DNA of 64,000 nt, taken from positions 2,046,001 through 2,110,000 of the forward strand of contig NZ_JAVIZT010000001.1 of the NCBI RefSeq assembly GCF_031453615.1, in the 5' to 3' direction. The DNA is from Microbacterium sp. SORGH_AS_0428. Its GTDB lineage: Bacteria; Actinomycetota; Actinomycetes; Actinomycetales; Microbacteriaceae. Both the position numbers and the translations under genes were made by a program. Positions 16,467 to 24,080 of the stretch are shown in pieces. Within the stretch, counting starts at the first letter, position 1; each line of letters opens with the position of its first letter. The notes under the pieces are model-generated. The model was not told where the DNA came from, did not search any database, and worked only from the letters and a program-made list of their open reading frames with translations.

Positions 16467-16874
16467 ATGCTCATCGTCGGACTCGTGTTCGCGGGCCTCG
16501 CGGCCGTGCTGCACGTCTACATCTTCTGGATGGAATCGTTCGCGTGGGATCGTCCCCGCACCCGTCAGACCTTCGGTCTGGGCAGCGACGAGCAGGTGCA
16601 GATGACGAAGCCGATGGCGTACAACCAGGGCTTCTACAACCTGTTCCTCGCCCTCACGGTCTTCGTCGGCATCGTCGGTGTCGCGGCGGGAGCGACGGCG
16701 GTGGGCGGGGCGCTCGTGCTGACCGGCACCGGCTCGATGCTGGCGGCGGCCCTGGTGCTGCTGCTCTCGGACCGCACCAAGGCGCGCGCCGCGATCACGC
16801 AGGGCACGCTGCCGCTGCTCGCCGTCATCGCGACGACGATCGGCCTGCTGCTGCAGTCGAACCTGGCCGCCTGA
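16467..16874 (+). CDS. DUF1304 family membrane protein
   Basis: 135 residues with four predicted transmembrane segments: about 1-22, 55-75, 78-98 and 110-131. The family motif region is FAGLAAVLHVYIFWMESFAW, and KPMAYNQGFYNLFLAL follows. AGGAGG lies 5-10 nt before the ATG. The family has no established biochemical role but is commonly induced with oxidoreductases under TetR control. It is the first gene of the unit divergent from the TetR gene and precedes a quinone-oxidoreductase-like gene by 68 bp. Confidence 0.88.
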   Translation: MLIVGLVFAGLAAVLHVYIFWMESFAWDRPRTRQTFGLGSDEQVQMTKPMAYNQGFYNLFLALTVFVGIVGVAAGATAVGGALVLTGTGSMLAAALVLLLSDRTKARAAITQGTLPLLAVIATTIGLLLQSNLAA

Positions 16875-16942
16875 CCGCAACGACCTCGGGGACATCCACC
16901 CGATGCCCCCGCTTCCCTCACCCCACGAGAAAGAGGAAAAAC

Positions 16943-17920
16943 ATGCGCGCCATCGTGCACTCCGCCTTCGGCGATCCCGCCGAGGTCCTTCACGTCGAGG
17001 ATGCTCCGCTCCCCGAGCCCGGCGCAGGGCAGGTCCGTGTGCGGACGCTGCTCTCGCCCATCCACAACCACGACCTGTGGACCGTGCGCGGCACCTACGG
17101 CTTCAAGCCCGAGCTTCCGGCGCGCGCCGGGACCGAGGCCGTCGGCGTCGTGGATGCGGTCGGCGAGGGCGTCGAGAACCTGAGCGTGGGCCAGCGCGTC
17201 GCCACCGGTGGGACCTTCGGCGTGTGGGCCGAGTACTTCATCGGCCACGCGGCCGCGATGATCCCGGTGCCCGACGCGATGGACGACGTCACCGCCTCTC
17301 AGCTCGTCTCCATGCCCTTCAGCGCCCTGAGTCTCATCGAGTTCCTCGAGCTCGAGCGCGGCGACTGGCTCGTGCAGAACGCGGCGAACGGCGCCGTCGG
17401 TCGCCTCGTCGCGCAGCTCGCGGTGGCCCGCGGCCTGAACGTGCTCGGACTCGTCCGTCGCGACGCGGGTGTGGCCGAGCTCGAGGGCCTCGGCATCGGC
17501 AACGTCGTCTCGACGGAGGGTGAGAACTGGCGCGAGCGCGTCGCCGAGATCACCGGTGGCGCCCCGATCGTCGCCGGTGTGGACTCGGTCGGCGGCGCCG
17601 CATCCGGTGAGGTGCTCTCGCTGCTCGCCGAGAACGGCACGCTGGTTGCCTTCGGTGCGATGGCCTCGCCGATCATGGAGATCGCCTCGGGCGACGTGAT
17701 CTTCAAGCAGGCCACGGTGAAGGGCTTCTGGGGCAGCAAGGTCAGCTCGTCGATGGCGCCCGCGCGCCGCGGTGAACTGCTGCGCGAGCTCGTGACCCGC
17801 ATCGGCGAGGGCGTTCTCACGCTCCCGGCCTCGCACACGTTCAGCTTCGACGAGATCTCGGATGCGGCCCGCGCCAACTTCGAGCCCGGCCGCATCGGTA
17901 AGGTGCTCCTCAAGCCCTGA
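16943..17920 (+). CDS. zinc-type alcohol dehydrogenase/quinone oxidoreductase family protein
   Basis: 325 residues of the MDR superfamily. The GroES-like N-terminal half contains LPARAGTEAVGVVDAVGEGV. The Rossmann half contains VQNAANGAVGRLVAQLAVARG, a cofactor-binding loop, and ends FEPGRIGKVLLKP. No catalytic-zinc Cys/His cluster or structural-zinc four-Cys lobe is apparent, so it is closer to NADPH:quinone or enoyl reductases than to zinc alcohol dehydrogenases. GAGG lies upstream of the ATG. It is likely cotranscribed with DUF1304 and controlled by the adjacent TetR. Confidence 0.88.
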   Translation: MRAIVHSAFGDPAEVLHVEDAPLPEPGAGQVRVRTLLSPIHNHDLWTVRGTYGFKPELPARAGTEAVGVVDAVGEGVENLSVGQRVATGGTFGVWAEYFIGHAAAMIPVPDAMDDVTASQLVSMPFSALSLIEFLELERGDWLVQNAANGAVGRLVAQLAVARGLNVLGLVRRDAGVAELEGLGIGNVVSTEGENWRERVAEITGGAPIVAGVDSVGGAASGEVLSLLAENGTLVAFGAMASPIMEIASGDVIFKQATVKGFWGSKVSSSMAPARRGELLRELVTRIGEGVLTLPASHTFSFDEISDAARANFEPGRIGKVLLKP

Positions 17921-17940
17921 GCGCGCGTCCTCTCACCGAG

Positions 17941-18000
17941 CGAGCATCCGTTCGCCGGGCGAGCATCCGATGGGGTGCTCACTCGGTGAACGGGTGCTCG
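17941..18000. repeat. palindromic element of the GAGCATCC family, copy C1
   Basis: CGAGCATCCGTTCGCCG at one end pairs with CGGTGAACGGGTGCTCG at the other (two mismatches). GAGCATCC/GGGTGCTC pairs inside, giving a nested palindrome. It separates two convergent genes (stops at 17920 and 18014). A second copy of its right two-thirds lies at 18896-18960, where it overlaps a coding region. Confidence 0.8.
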
Positions 18001-18013
18001 TTCGCGTCGGGGC

Positions 18014-18781
18014 CTACAGCTCCAGCTCGACCGCGGTCTCGAGCGCGGCCTCGATCGAGCGCATCCAGCCGTCCTTGAGCGCGGTGTTCTTCTCGTCGTA
18101 CAGCGATGCGCCGTCGACGAGGTTGCTCGAGCAGGCGCACACCATGCCGGCGCGCAGTCCCCGCATCCGCGCGACGATGTAGAGCGCCGAGGCCTCCATC
18201 TCGACGTTGAGGATGCCCATCCGGTTCAGCTGGCCGATCCACTCCGGGGTCTCGGCGTAGAAGGCGTCGTCGCTCACGCTGATCCCGCTGTGCGAGCGCG
18301 TGCCGGATGCGGCGGCCAGCCGCTCGGAGTGGCGTTGCAACGCCAGCGTGAGCGACAGGTCCGGCACCGCCGGGAAGCCCTTGGGAAGGTACGCGTCGGT
18401 CGTGCCGTCGTTGCGGAAGCTGCCTTCGCTCACGAGCAGGTCGCCGGGTTCGATGCCCGGCTGGAGCCCGGCGGAGCTGCCGACGCGGATGAACGAGGTC
18501 ACCCCGACGCGGGCGAGCTCCTCCACAGCGATCGCGGTCGAGGGGCAGCCCATCCCGGTGGAGGTGGCCGTGATGTGGCGCCCCTTGTACCAGCCGGTCA
18601 TCGTGCGGTGCTCGCGGTTGTGCGCGACCTCGCGCACGTCGGTCAGGAACTCGGCGACCAGCGGTACCCGGAACGGATCGCCCGGCAGGAGTGCCACGGA
18701 CGACACCTCTCCCGGTGCGATGCCGATGTGATACTGCCTGGCCGTGAGACCGGCCTGGGACTTGTCGACGGGCTGAGACAT
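18014..18781 (-). CDS. uridine phosphorylase / nucleoside phosphorylase
   Basis: 255 residues, the expected size for the PNP/UDP phosphorylase type I family. Visible motifs are LLPGDPFRVPLVAEFL, STGMGCPSTAIAVEELAR (phosphate and ribose site) and NVEMEASALYIVARM (ribose/base site). GGAG lies 6 nt before the ATG. It should split uridine or a related nucleoside with phosphate into base and ribose-1-phosphate, complementing the adenosine deaminases nearby. The upstream gene on the same strand is xdhC, 122 bp away. Confidence 0.87.
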   Translation of the reverse strand: MSQPVDKSQAGLTARQYHIGIAPGEVSSVALLPGDPFRVPLVAEFLTDVREVAHNREHRTMTGWYKGRHITATSTGMGCPSTAIAVEELARVGVTSFIRVGSSAGLQPGIEPGDLLVSEGSFRNDGTTDAYLPKGFPAVPDLSLTLALQRHSERLAAASGTRSHSGISVSDDAFYAETPEWIGQLNRMGILNVEMEASALYIVARMRGLRAGMVCACSSNLVDGASLYDEKNTALKDGWMRSIEAALETAVELEL

Positions 18782-18895
18782 GCCTGCTCCTCGGGTGCTG
18801 AGACGAACGGTTCGTCGCAGTCCCCGCCCTGGCTGTCGCCATGGTTGTTAGGACGCGCGGTCAGGCTAGCACCGCGTGCGCGTCTGCTTCGCCGA

Positions 18896-18960
18896 GCGCG
18901 CACTCACTCGTCGAGTGAGCACCCGATCGGATGCTCGCTCGACGAACGGATGCTCACTCG
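18896..18960. repeat. palindromic element of the GAGCATCC family, copy C2 (overlaps xdhC end)
   Basis: It aligns with C1 over about 42 bp (GTGAGCACCCGATCGGATGCTC and following, compared with GCGAGCATCCGATGGGGTGCTC). Positions 18904-18960 are translated as the last residues of the xdhC product (IRSSSEHPIGCSLDE then stop). The element therefore contributes part of a protein. Confidence 0.75.
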
Positions 18961-19962
18961 GGATGCGGATGCGCGCGGATGCAGGGCCCCCGTGCCGGCG
19001 CGCAGCGGCAGACCCGAGCCGCCGCGGCGCGCGGCGACGATCTCGGCCAGCACGGCGATCGCCGTCTCCGCGGGCGTGACACCGGCCAGATCCAGTCCGA
19101 GCGGCGAGTGCAGGCGTGCGAGGTCCGCGTCGGCGACGCCGGCCTCGCGCAGCAGCTGCGCGCGACGGGCCACGGTGCGCCGCGCGCCCATCGCGCCCAC
19201 GAAGCCCACGGGCAGAGCCAGCGCGGTCTGCAGCGCCGGGATGTCGAGGCGCAGATCGTGGGTGAGCACGCAGACGGCCGTGCGCTCGTCGAGCTCGCCC
19301 CTCTCGTCGAGCTGCTGGAGGTACTCGTGCGGGAGGGTGCACACCCGCTCGATGGCCTCGGGGAAGCGTTCCTCGGTGACGAGGGTGTCCCATACGTCGC
19401 AGACCGAGACGGCGAAGCCGGATGCGGCGGCCACCCGGCTGAGGGTTGCGGCGTGCTCGCCCGCTCCGAGGATCACGAGGCGCGAGCGGCGCGGGGCCGC
19501 CACCACGAGCAGGTCGTGGTGCAGCGCGCTCTCGGGCACCGCGTCGCGCGGCACGAGCGTGCCGGCGTCGGGTCCCGCCGCAACGATGCCGATGGCGGCC
19601 GGGCGATCAGCCGCCGCGCGCTCGAGGGCGTCGAGGGCGACCGCATCCGTGGGGGAGACGACGCTGATGAGGGCGTCGATCGTGCCGCCGCAGGCGAGCC
19701 CCGCGGCGAACGCCTGATCGTCGGTGAACCCGAACCGCGCCGCGTCGCCCGTGCCGCGCGCGAGGGCTGCGAGTGCGAGCGCGACCGCGTCGCCCTCCAC
19801 GCATCCGCCCGAGATCGAGCCGATCACCCGTGCGTCCCGGGTGACGGCCATGGCCGAGCCGACGCCGCGGGGAGCGGAGCGGGCGACTGCGGCGACGGTG
19901 ATGGTCGCCACGGTCTGTCCCGCACGCAGCAGCGGCAACAGGTCGGCGGCGAGTTCGAGCAT
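18904..19962 (-). CDS. xdhC: XdhC-family molybdenum hydroxylase maturation protein
   Basis: 352 residues. The XdhC/CoxI N-terminal domain contains RSAPRGVGSAMAVTRDA and ISGGCVEGDAVALAL. The Rossmann-like C-terminal domain contains LVILGAGEHAATLSRVAAASG and LPVGFVGAMGARRT. Family members sulfurate and insert the molybdenum cofactor into xanthine-dehydrogenase-type enzymes, so this protein probably serves the hydroxylase at 11915-15450. TAGCGT lies exactly 6 nt before the ATG, indicating a leaderless start. The last 19 or so codons are contributed by a dispersed palindromic element and are unlikely to be part of the conserved fold. Confidence 0.88.
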   Translation of the reverse strand: MLELAADLLPLLRAGQTVATITVAAVARSAPRGVGSAMAVTRDARVIGSISGGCVEGDAVALALAALARGTGDAARFGFTDDQAFAAGLACGGTIDALISVVSPTDAVALDALERAAADRPAAIGIVAAGPDAGTLVPRDAVPESALHHDLLVVAAPRRSRLVILGAGEHAATLSRVAAASGFAVSVCDVWDTLVTEERFPEAIERVCTLPHEYLQQLDERGELDERTAVCVLTHDLRLDIPALQTALALPVGFVGAMGARRTVARRAQLLREAGVADADLARLHSPLGLDLAGVTPAETAIAVLAEIVAARRGGSGLPLRAGTGALHPRASASRVSIRSSSEHPIGCSLDE

Positions 19963-20012
19963 CCTCCCACGCTAACCAGCGCGTGTTTCGTGCGCGATAC
20001 GCTGACCTGATC

Positions 20013-20573
20013 ATGCCCCAGCCAGCTGTCGCCGGCCTCGTGCTCGCCGCCGGTGCGGGGCGCCGGTTCGGCTCTCCCAAGGCCCTCGCCCGCACCCCCG
20101 ACCAACGCTCGTGGCTCGCGCTCGCCGTCGGAGCGCTCCGGGATGCGGGCTGTTCGCCGGTCTACGTCGCGGTGGGGGCGTGCCTCGACGAGGTTCTGCC
20201 GCTCGTACCCGCCGATGCGGAGCCCGTTGTCGTCCCCGACCCGTCCGAGGGGATGAGCGCCTCGCTGCGCGCCGGGCTCGTCGCCGCGACGGCGTCGGAT
20301 GCGGTCGCTCTCGCGATCATCACGGTGGACACCCCCGAGCTTCCGGCTTCCGCGGTGCAGCGGGTGACGGGCGCAGCGGATGCCGCATCGCTCGTGCAGG
20401 CGGTGTACGGCGACCGGCCCGGGCACCCTGTGGTGATCGGCCGCGACCACTGGTCGGCGCTCGCCGCATCCGTCGTCGGGGATCGGGGAGCGCGTGACTA
20501 TCTGCGTGCCCACGGCGCGGAGCGGATCGACTGCGCCGACCTCTGGTCCGGGGAGGACCGCGACACCCGTTGA
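20013..20573 (+). CDS. MobA/MocA-like nucleotidyltransferase
   Basis: 186 residues from the ATG at 20013. The NTP-transferase P-loop-like motif LVLAAGAGRRFGSPKALA (residues 8-25) and IITVDTPELPASAVQRV identify the MobA-like fold. Members of this group attach CMP or GMP to molybdopterin. Its divergent neighbour is xdhC, 50 bp away, so a role in building the cofactor of the molybdenum hydroxylase (MocA type) is the best guess. The related alternative is a sugar-phosphate nucleotidyltransferase, for which there is no context. Confidence 0.83.
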   Translation: MPQPAVAGLVLAAGAGRRFGSPKALARTPDQRSWLALAVGALRDAGCSPVYVAVGACLDEVLPLVPADAEPVVVPDPSEGMSASLRAGLVAATASDAVALAIITVDTPELPASAVQRVTGAADAASLVQAVYGDRPGHPVVIGRDHWSALAASVVGDRGARDYLRAHGAERIDCADLWSGEDRDTR

Positions 20574-20608
20574 TGCGCCCTGGCGCCGCCGCGGCCCAGA
20601 ATGGGCGT

Positions 20609-21466
20609 ATGCCGGACGACACCGACGACGAGCTGGCGCGTCTGCAGGCGCGTGCGTACGGTCCCGCCGCCGACATCGATGCGGAAGGCCTCGCCCGGCT
20701 CGCCGCGCTCCAGGAGAGCAGGACCGCTGCCGTGCCCACCGCTGGGCTTACGGCGGACGCCGCCTCCGCCACGGACGCGTTGGCGGCGCTCTTCGGACCG
20801 CTGTCGGGACCAGCGGGCGCCGCATCCGACGTCGCGGCCCCGACGCGTCGCGGGTTGCGTGCCGGACTCCGTGAGGAAGACCTCGCGCCCGCACCCGAGC
20901 CCGGACTCGTCTTCGAGCCGCTGCCCGATGCCGCGTCGGAGGCCGCCGAGGAGGAACCCGCTGCGCCCGCGCGATCGAGCTCCGCCACGCGGATCGCCGC
21001 GTGGCTGCCGAGCGGACGGATGCGGTGGGTGTGGCTCGCGAGCCTCGTGGTCGCGATCGTCGTGACGGCGCTCGTCACGGCGTGGCTGCGCCCCTCGGAC
21101 GGCGCGGGACGCGCTGCGACGTTGACGCTGCGGACCGACACCGCGACAGGCGACCGTATGCGCGGGTCCATGTCGATGGAAGACGGTGTGCGTTACTTCG
21201 GCGAGTACCTCGGGCTTCACATCTACTCGGTCGACTCCTGCCTCGAGGCATCCGTGGGCGATGCCCGGCGGCCCGTGTGGCGTACCTGCGCCAGCGAGGA
21301 ACTCACCCCGATCATGGACGTCTACTTCTCCGGTGCGAACGACGAAGGCGGACTACCGGTACCGGATGCGGTGTCGGAGCGTTTCCCGGAGGGGGCCGTC
21401 ATCCGCTTCACCCTTCGCGGTGACACCGTGCTCGTCGACGAGGGTCCCCTGCCCAGCCGCGGCTGA
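20609..21466 (+). CDS. one-TM protein with N-terminal LARLxARAYGP motif (paralogue 1)
   Basis: 285 residues, not a family I can name. The N-terminus reads LARLQARAYGPAADIDAEGL, then comes a low-complexity Ala/Pro-rich linker. One transmembrane helix (about 145-165, VWLASLVVAIVVTALVTAWL) leads to an extracytoplasmic domain of about 120 residues with two Cys (about 214 and 230) and ending RGDTVLVDEGPLPSRG. The next gene encodes a paralogue with the same layout. The hexamer CAGAAT exactly 6 nt upstream suggests leaderless transcription. Confidence 0.75.
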   Translation: MPDDTDDELARLQARAYGPAADIDAEGLARLAALQESRTAAVPTAGLTADAASATDALAALFGPLSGPAGAASDVAAPTRRGLRAGLREEDLAPAPEPGLVFEPLPDAASEAAEEEPAAPARSSSATRIAAWLPSGRMRWVWLASLVVAIVVTALVTAWLRPSDGAGRAATLTLRTDTATGDRMRGSMSMEDGVRYFGEYLGLHIYSVDSCLEASVGDARRPVWRTCASEELTPIMDVYFSGANDEGGLPVPDAVSERFPEGAVIRFTLRGDTVLVDEGPLPSRG

Positions 21467-21503
21467 GCGTCGTCCACCGAGATCCGGCCGAACAAGGAGG
21501 AGC

Positions 21504-22274
21504 ATGCCCGACCCGACCGAGGAAGAGCTCGCTCGCCTGCGTGCCCGCGCCTACGGCCCGCATGCCGATCTCGACGAGGCGGGGCTCGCGCGGCTCGCCG
21601 AGCTCGAGGCCACGCTCTCCCCGCGGCGGCCGAGCGCTCGGCTCGCCCCGGAGCCGAGGCCAGACCCGGAGCCGGAACCGGGCACCGTGCCGCAACCGGC
21701 CGCCGCGGAGGGCACGTCTCCTTCCGACGAGCCGGAGCCGGTCCCGCTGATCGCCCCGGTGTCGTTGACGGCACAGCCGACACCGCGCACGCTCGATCGC
21801 CGTCTGCGCGTCGCCTGGGTCCTCAGCATCGTCGTGACCGCAGGCATCGCTGCCGGCGTCACCGCGTGGACGCTCCCGTGGGGCGTGCGCGACGACCAGC
21901 AGCACGCCGCGCGGCTCACCGAGCAGCCCGGTGTGCCGGAGGGCGTGGATCAGTGGAAGATGACCGGACTCGAGGCCGGCGAGCTCCGTTCGTTCGGCTC
22001 TTACGCCGGCCTCGAGGTGTACGCGACCGATGCGTGCATCATCGTCGCGACGGCACCCCTCACCGACCCTGGCTCGGGAAGCGGCACGTGCGCGGGTGCA
22101 GGGCTCGAACCGCTCGTCGAGTTCCACATCCCACGGCGCTCGCGCGCGAGCGCCGGTGATTTCGGCTACCCCGAAGAACTGCGCGACCGGTTCCCCGATG
22201 GCATCGTGCTGCGCTTCGCACGCCACGGTGACGTCATCCTCGTCGACGAGGGAGAATTGCCGCCCTGGTTCTGA
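21504..22274 (+). CDS. one-TM protein with N-terminal LARLxARAYGP motif (paralogue 2)
   Basis: 256 residues, starting at an ATG preceded by AAGGAGGA. It shares with the upstream gene the N-terminal LARLRARAYGPHADLDEAGL, a Pro/Glu-rich linker (PEPRPDPEPEPGTVPQP), one transmembrane helix (VAWVLSIVVTAGIAAGVTAW) and a C-terminal domain with two Cys ending GDVILVDEGELPPWF. The tandem arrangement indicates local duplication. The outside domain and cytoplasmic motif suggest a membrane-associated sensor or envelope protein, but function is unknown. Confidence 0.78.
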   Translation: MPDPTEEELARLRARAYGPHADLDEAGLARLAELEATLSPRRPSARLAPEPRPDPEPEPGTVPQPAAAEGTSPSDEPEPVPLIAPVSLTAQPTPRTLDRRLRVAWVLSIVVTAGIAAGVTAWTLPWGVRDDQQHAARLTEQPGVPEGVDQWKMTGLEAGELRSFGSYAGLEVYATDACIIVATAPLTDPGSGSGTCAGAGLEPLVEFHIPRRSRASAGDFGYPEELRDRFPDGIVLRFARHGDVILVDEGELPPWF

Positions 22275-22281
22275 GTCGCGC

Positions 22282-23199
22282 TCAGGTGCGGATCACGATG
22301 TTCTCGGGCTCCTCGCCCGCGAGCAGGTGGGCGATCTGACGGCGCACGAGGGCCACCATCCGCGGCTGCATCGCCGTCGACGCGCCGCCGACGTGGGGCG
22401 AGATGAGCACGCCCGGCAGCTCCCACAGCGGGTGATCCGTCGGGAGCGGCTCGGGATCGGTGACGTCGAGTCCGGCGCGGATGCGGCCGCGGCGCACGTG
22501 ATCGACCAGCGCATCCGTATCGATGAGCGTGCCGCGTCCGACGTTGACGACGAGGGCGCCGTCCGGCAGGGCCGACAGCTCCGCGTCGCCGATGATGCCG
22601 CGGGTGTGCGCGGAGGCGGGGAGCGCGAGGATCAGCACCTCCGTCTCGGCCAGCACCGTGTGCAGATCGTCGAGGGCCGCCACCTCGACGCCGTCCTCGG
22701 TGCGCGCATGCGTCGCGACGGCGCGCAGCTTCACCTCGAAGGGGCGTAGCCGCGCGGCGATCGCCTTGCCGACGCCGCCGAAACCGAGCACCGTGGTGCG
22801 CCGGTCGGCGAGACTCGGCGTGAAGGCGCGCGTCCAGTCGCGCTGTCGGGCGAAGACGTCGAGCTCGCGCTGCACGGCGAGCGTCAGGGCGAGAGCCAGC
22901 TCGGCCGTCGACGTCTCGTGCACGGTCGCCGCGTTCGCGAACACGATCCCCGGGGGCAGGAGCTCCTCCGTCCCCTCGAAGCCGATCGACTGGCTCTGCA
23001 CGAGGCGGGTCTCGACGCCCTCGAGCCGCGCGACGACGTCACGCGCGCTCATGTACGGCGGAACGACCAGGTCGATCCGGTCCGTCTCGGAGGCCGCGTC
23101 CATCGGCCAGACGATCACCTCCACGCGCTCGCCGAGGTCCGCCAGTTCGGCGGCGAAGGCGGGATCGGGCACGGACACGATGAGGCGGGAGGGCGTCAT
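22282..23199 (-). CDS. D-2-hydroxyacid dehydrogenase
   Basis: 305 residues. The NAD-binding motif is TVLGFGGVGKAIAARL. The catalytic set is visible: Arg in LVVNVGRGTLIDTDALVDH, Glu in DVTDPEPLPTDHPLW and His in GVLISPHVGGA. It should interconvert a 2-oxo acid and a D-2-hydroxy acid, as glyoxylate/hydroxypyruvate reductases do; the substrate cannot be read from sequence. TACGCT lies 6 nt before the ATG (leaderless-type start). It is transcribed alone, convergent with the paralogue gene at 21504. Confidence 0.88.
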   Translation of the reverse strand: MTPSRLIVSVPDPAFAAELADLGERVEVIVWPMDAASETDRIDLVVPPYMSARDVVARLEGVETRLVQSQSIGFEGTEELLPPGIVFANAATVHETSTAELALALTLAVQRELDVFARQRDWTRAFTPSLADRRTTVLGFGGVGKAIAARLRPFEVKLRAVATHARTEDGVEVAALDDLHTVLAETEVLILALPASAHTRGIIGDAELSALPDGALVVNVGRGTLIDTDALVDHVRRGRIRAGLDVTDPEPLPTDHPLWELPGVLISPHVGGASTAMQPRMVALVRRQIAHLLAGEEPENIVIRT

Positions 23200-23247
23200 G
23201 CTGCGAGCGTAGCCACCCCGCCGATGAGCCCCGAGGGCGTTGCGCTC

Positions 23248-23337
23248 CCGCATCCGCTGCGGATGCGGCTGGCAGCCGCTCTGCAGGAGATCTCCCTCCT
23301 GCAGGACGATGGAGCGTGAATCCTCCTGCAGGAGGGA
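23248..23337. repeat. octamer hairpin plus CTGCAGGAG palindromes
   Basis: CCGCATCCG-CTG-CGGATGCGG (23248-23268) is a hairpin made of two inverted copies of the genome-wide octamer. It is followed by CTGCAGGAG/CTCCTGCAG and a further TCCCTCCTGCAGGA/TCCTGCAGGAGGGA inverted pair (to 23337). The core CTGCAGGAG is shared with the elements at 15619, 46248 and 62533. The stretch lies between divergent promoters of the dehydrogenase and the CPBP protease. Confidence 0.65.
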
Positions 23338-23391
23338 TTTCTCCTGCGCACGGGATGCGGCCGCCGCCCGTGCGCCCCCTAGCCTGGCGCC

Positions 23392-24072
23392 ATGTCCGCC
23401 ATCCGGGTTGTACGTCCGACGCGACCGCGCGCTCGTGCGGCGGTGGCGCTCGCCGTGGTCGTCGCGCTGGTGGCCGGCGTCGGAACCCTGGCCGCCCTGC
23501 TGTACCCGGTGGTGTCGGGGGTCGGCGGACGTCTCGCCGTGTTCTTCGGGATCTACCTCGCGATGGCGGCGCTCGTTCTTCTCGCGCACCGCTTCGACGG
23601 GCTGCGGACGATGATCCCGCTCGGCTTCACCCGCGAGCGACCCGTGCGGCAGTTGGTCGCCGGCATCCTGCTCGCCGCACTGCTGCTGTTGCTGGTCGTC
23701 GGCGTTCCCGCCCTGGCGGGTGCGGATGTGGGCGGCATCGTCGGCGCGGGGCAGAACGCCCTGTGGTTCGCCCTCGTCTCCGCGGTGACGGTCGGCGTCG
23801 CCGAGGAACTCATGTTCCGCGGGTACCTGCTGGGGAGACTGCGGATCGCCCTGGCGTCGCGCACGGGCGCGATCATCGTCTCCTCCGTGCTGTTCGGGCT
23901 CCTCCACTTCGTCAGCGGCGACCTCGTGCAGGTGCTGGTGACCGCCGTCATCGGAGCGCTGCTCGCGACGGCTCGGGTGGTCTGGCCGAGCTGCTCACTC
24001 GCCTCGGTCATCGTCGCCCACGTCCTCTACGACGCGGCCCTGGCCGTCATCGGCGCGTCGATCGTCGGCTGA
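23392..24072 (+). CDS. CPBP-family intramembrane metalloprotease
   Basis: 226 residues with about six transmembrane helices. The three CPBP motifs are present: VGVAEELMFRGYLLGRL (motif 1, EExxxR), LFGLLHFVSGD (motif 2, His) and VIVAHVLYDAAL (motif 3, His). These abortive-infection-like/CAAX proteases cut membrane substrates or act in envelope stress and peptide maturation. TAGCCT 6 nt before the ATG fits a leaderless transcript. No bacteriocin or partner gene is adjacent, so the substrate is unknown. Confidence 0.87.
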   Translation: MSAIRVVRPTRPRARAAVALAVVVALVAGVGTLAALLYPVVSGVGGRLAVFFGIYLAMAALVLLAHRFDGLRTMIPLGFTRERPVRQLVAGILLAALLLLLVVGVPALAGADVGGIVGAGQNALWFALVSAVTVGVAEELMFRGYLLGRLRIALASRTGAIIVSSVLFGLLHFVSGDLVQVLVTAVIGALLATARVVWPSCSLASVIVAHVLYDAALAVIGASIVG

Positions 24073-24080
24073 CAGACGCC

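Noticed and set aside
15619..18960. The repeat-rich 15.6-19 kb segment as a mobile element or genomic island
   Set aside because: There is no transposase, integrase, target-site duplication or tRNA, and the codon and GC character matches the surroundings.
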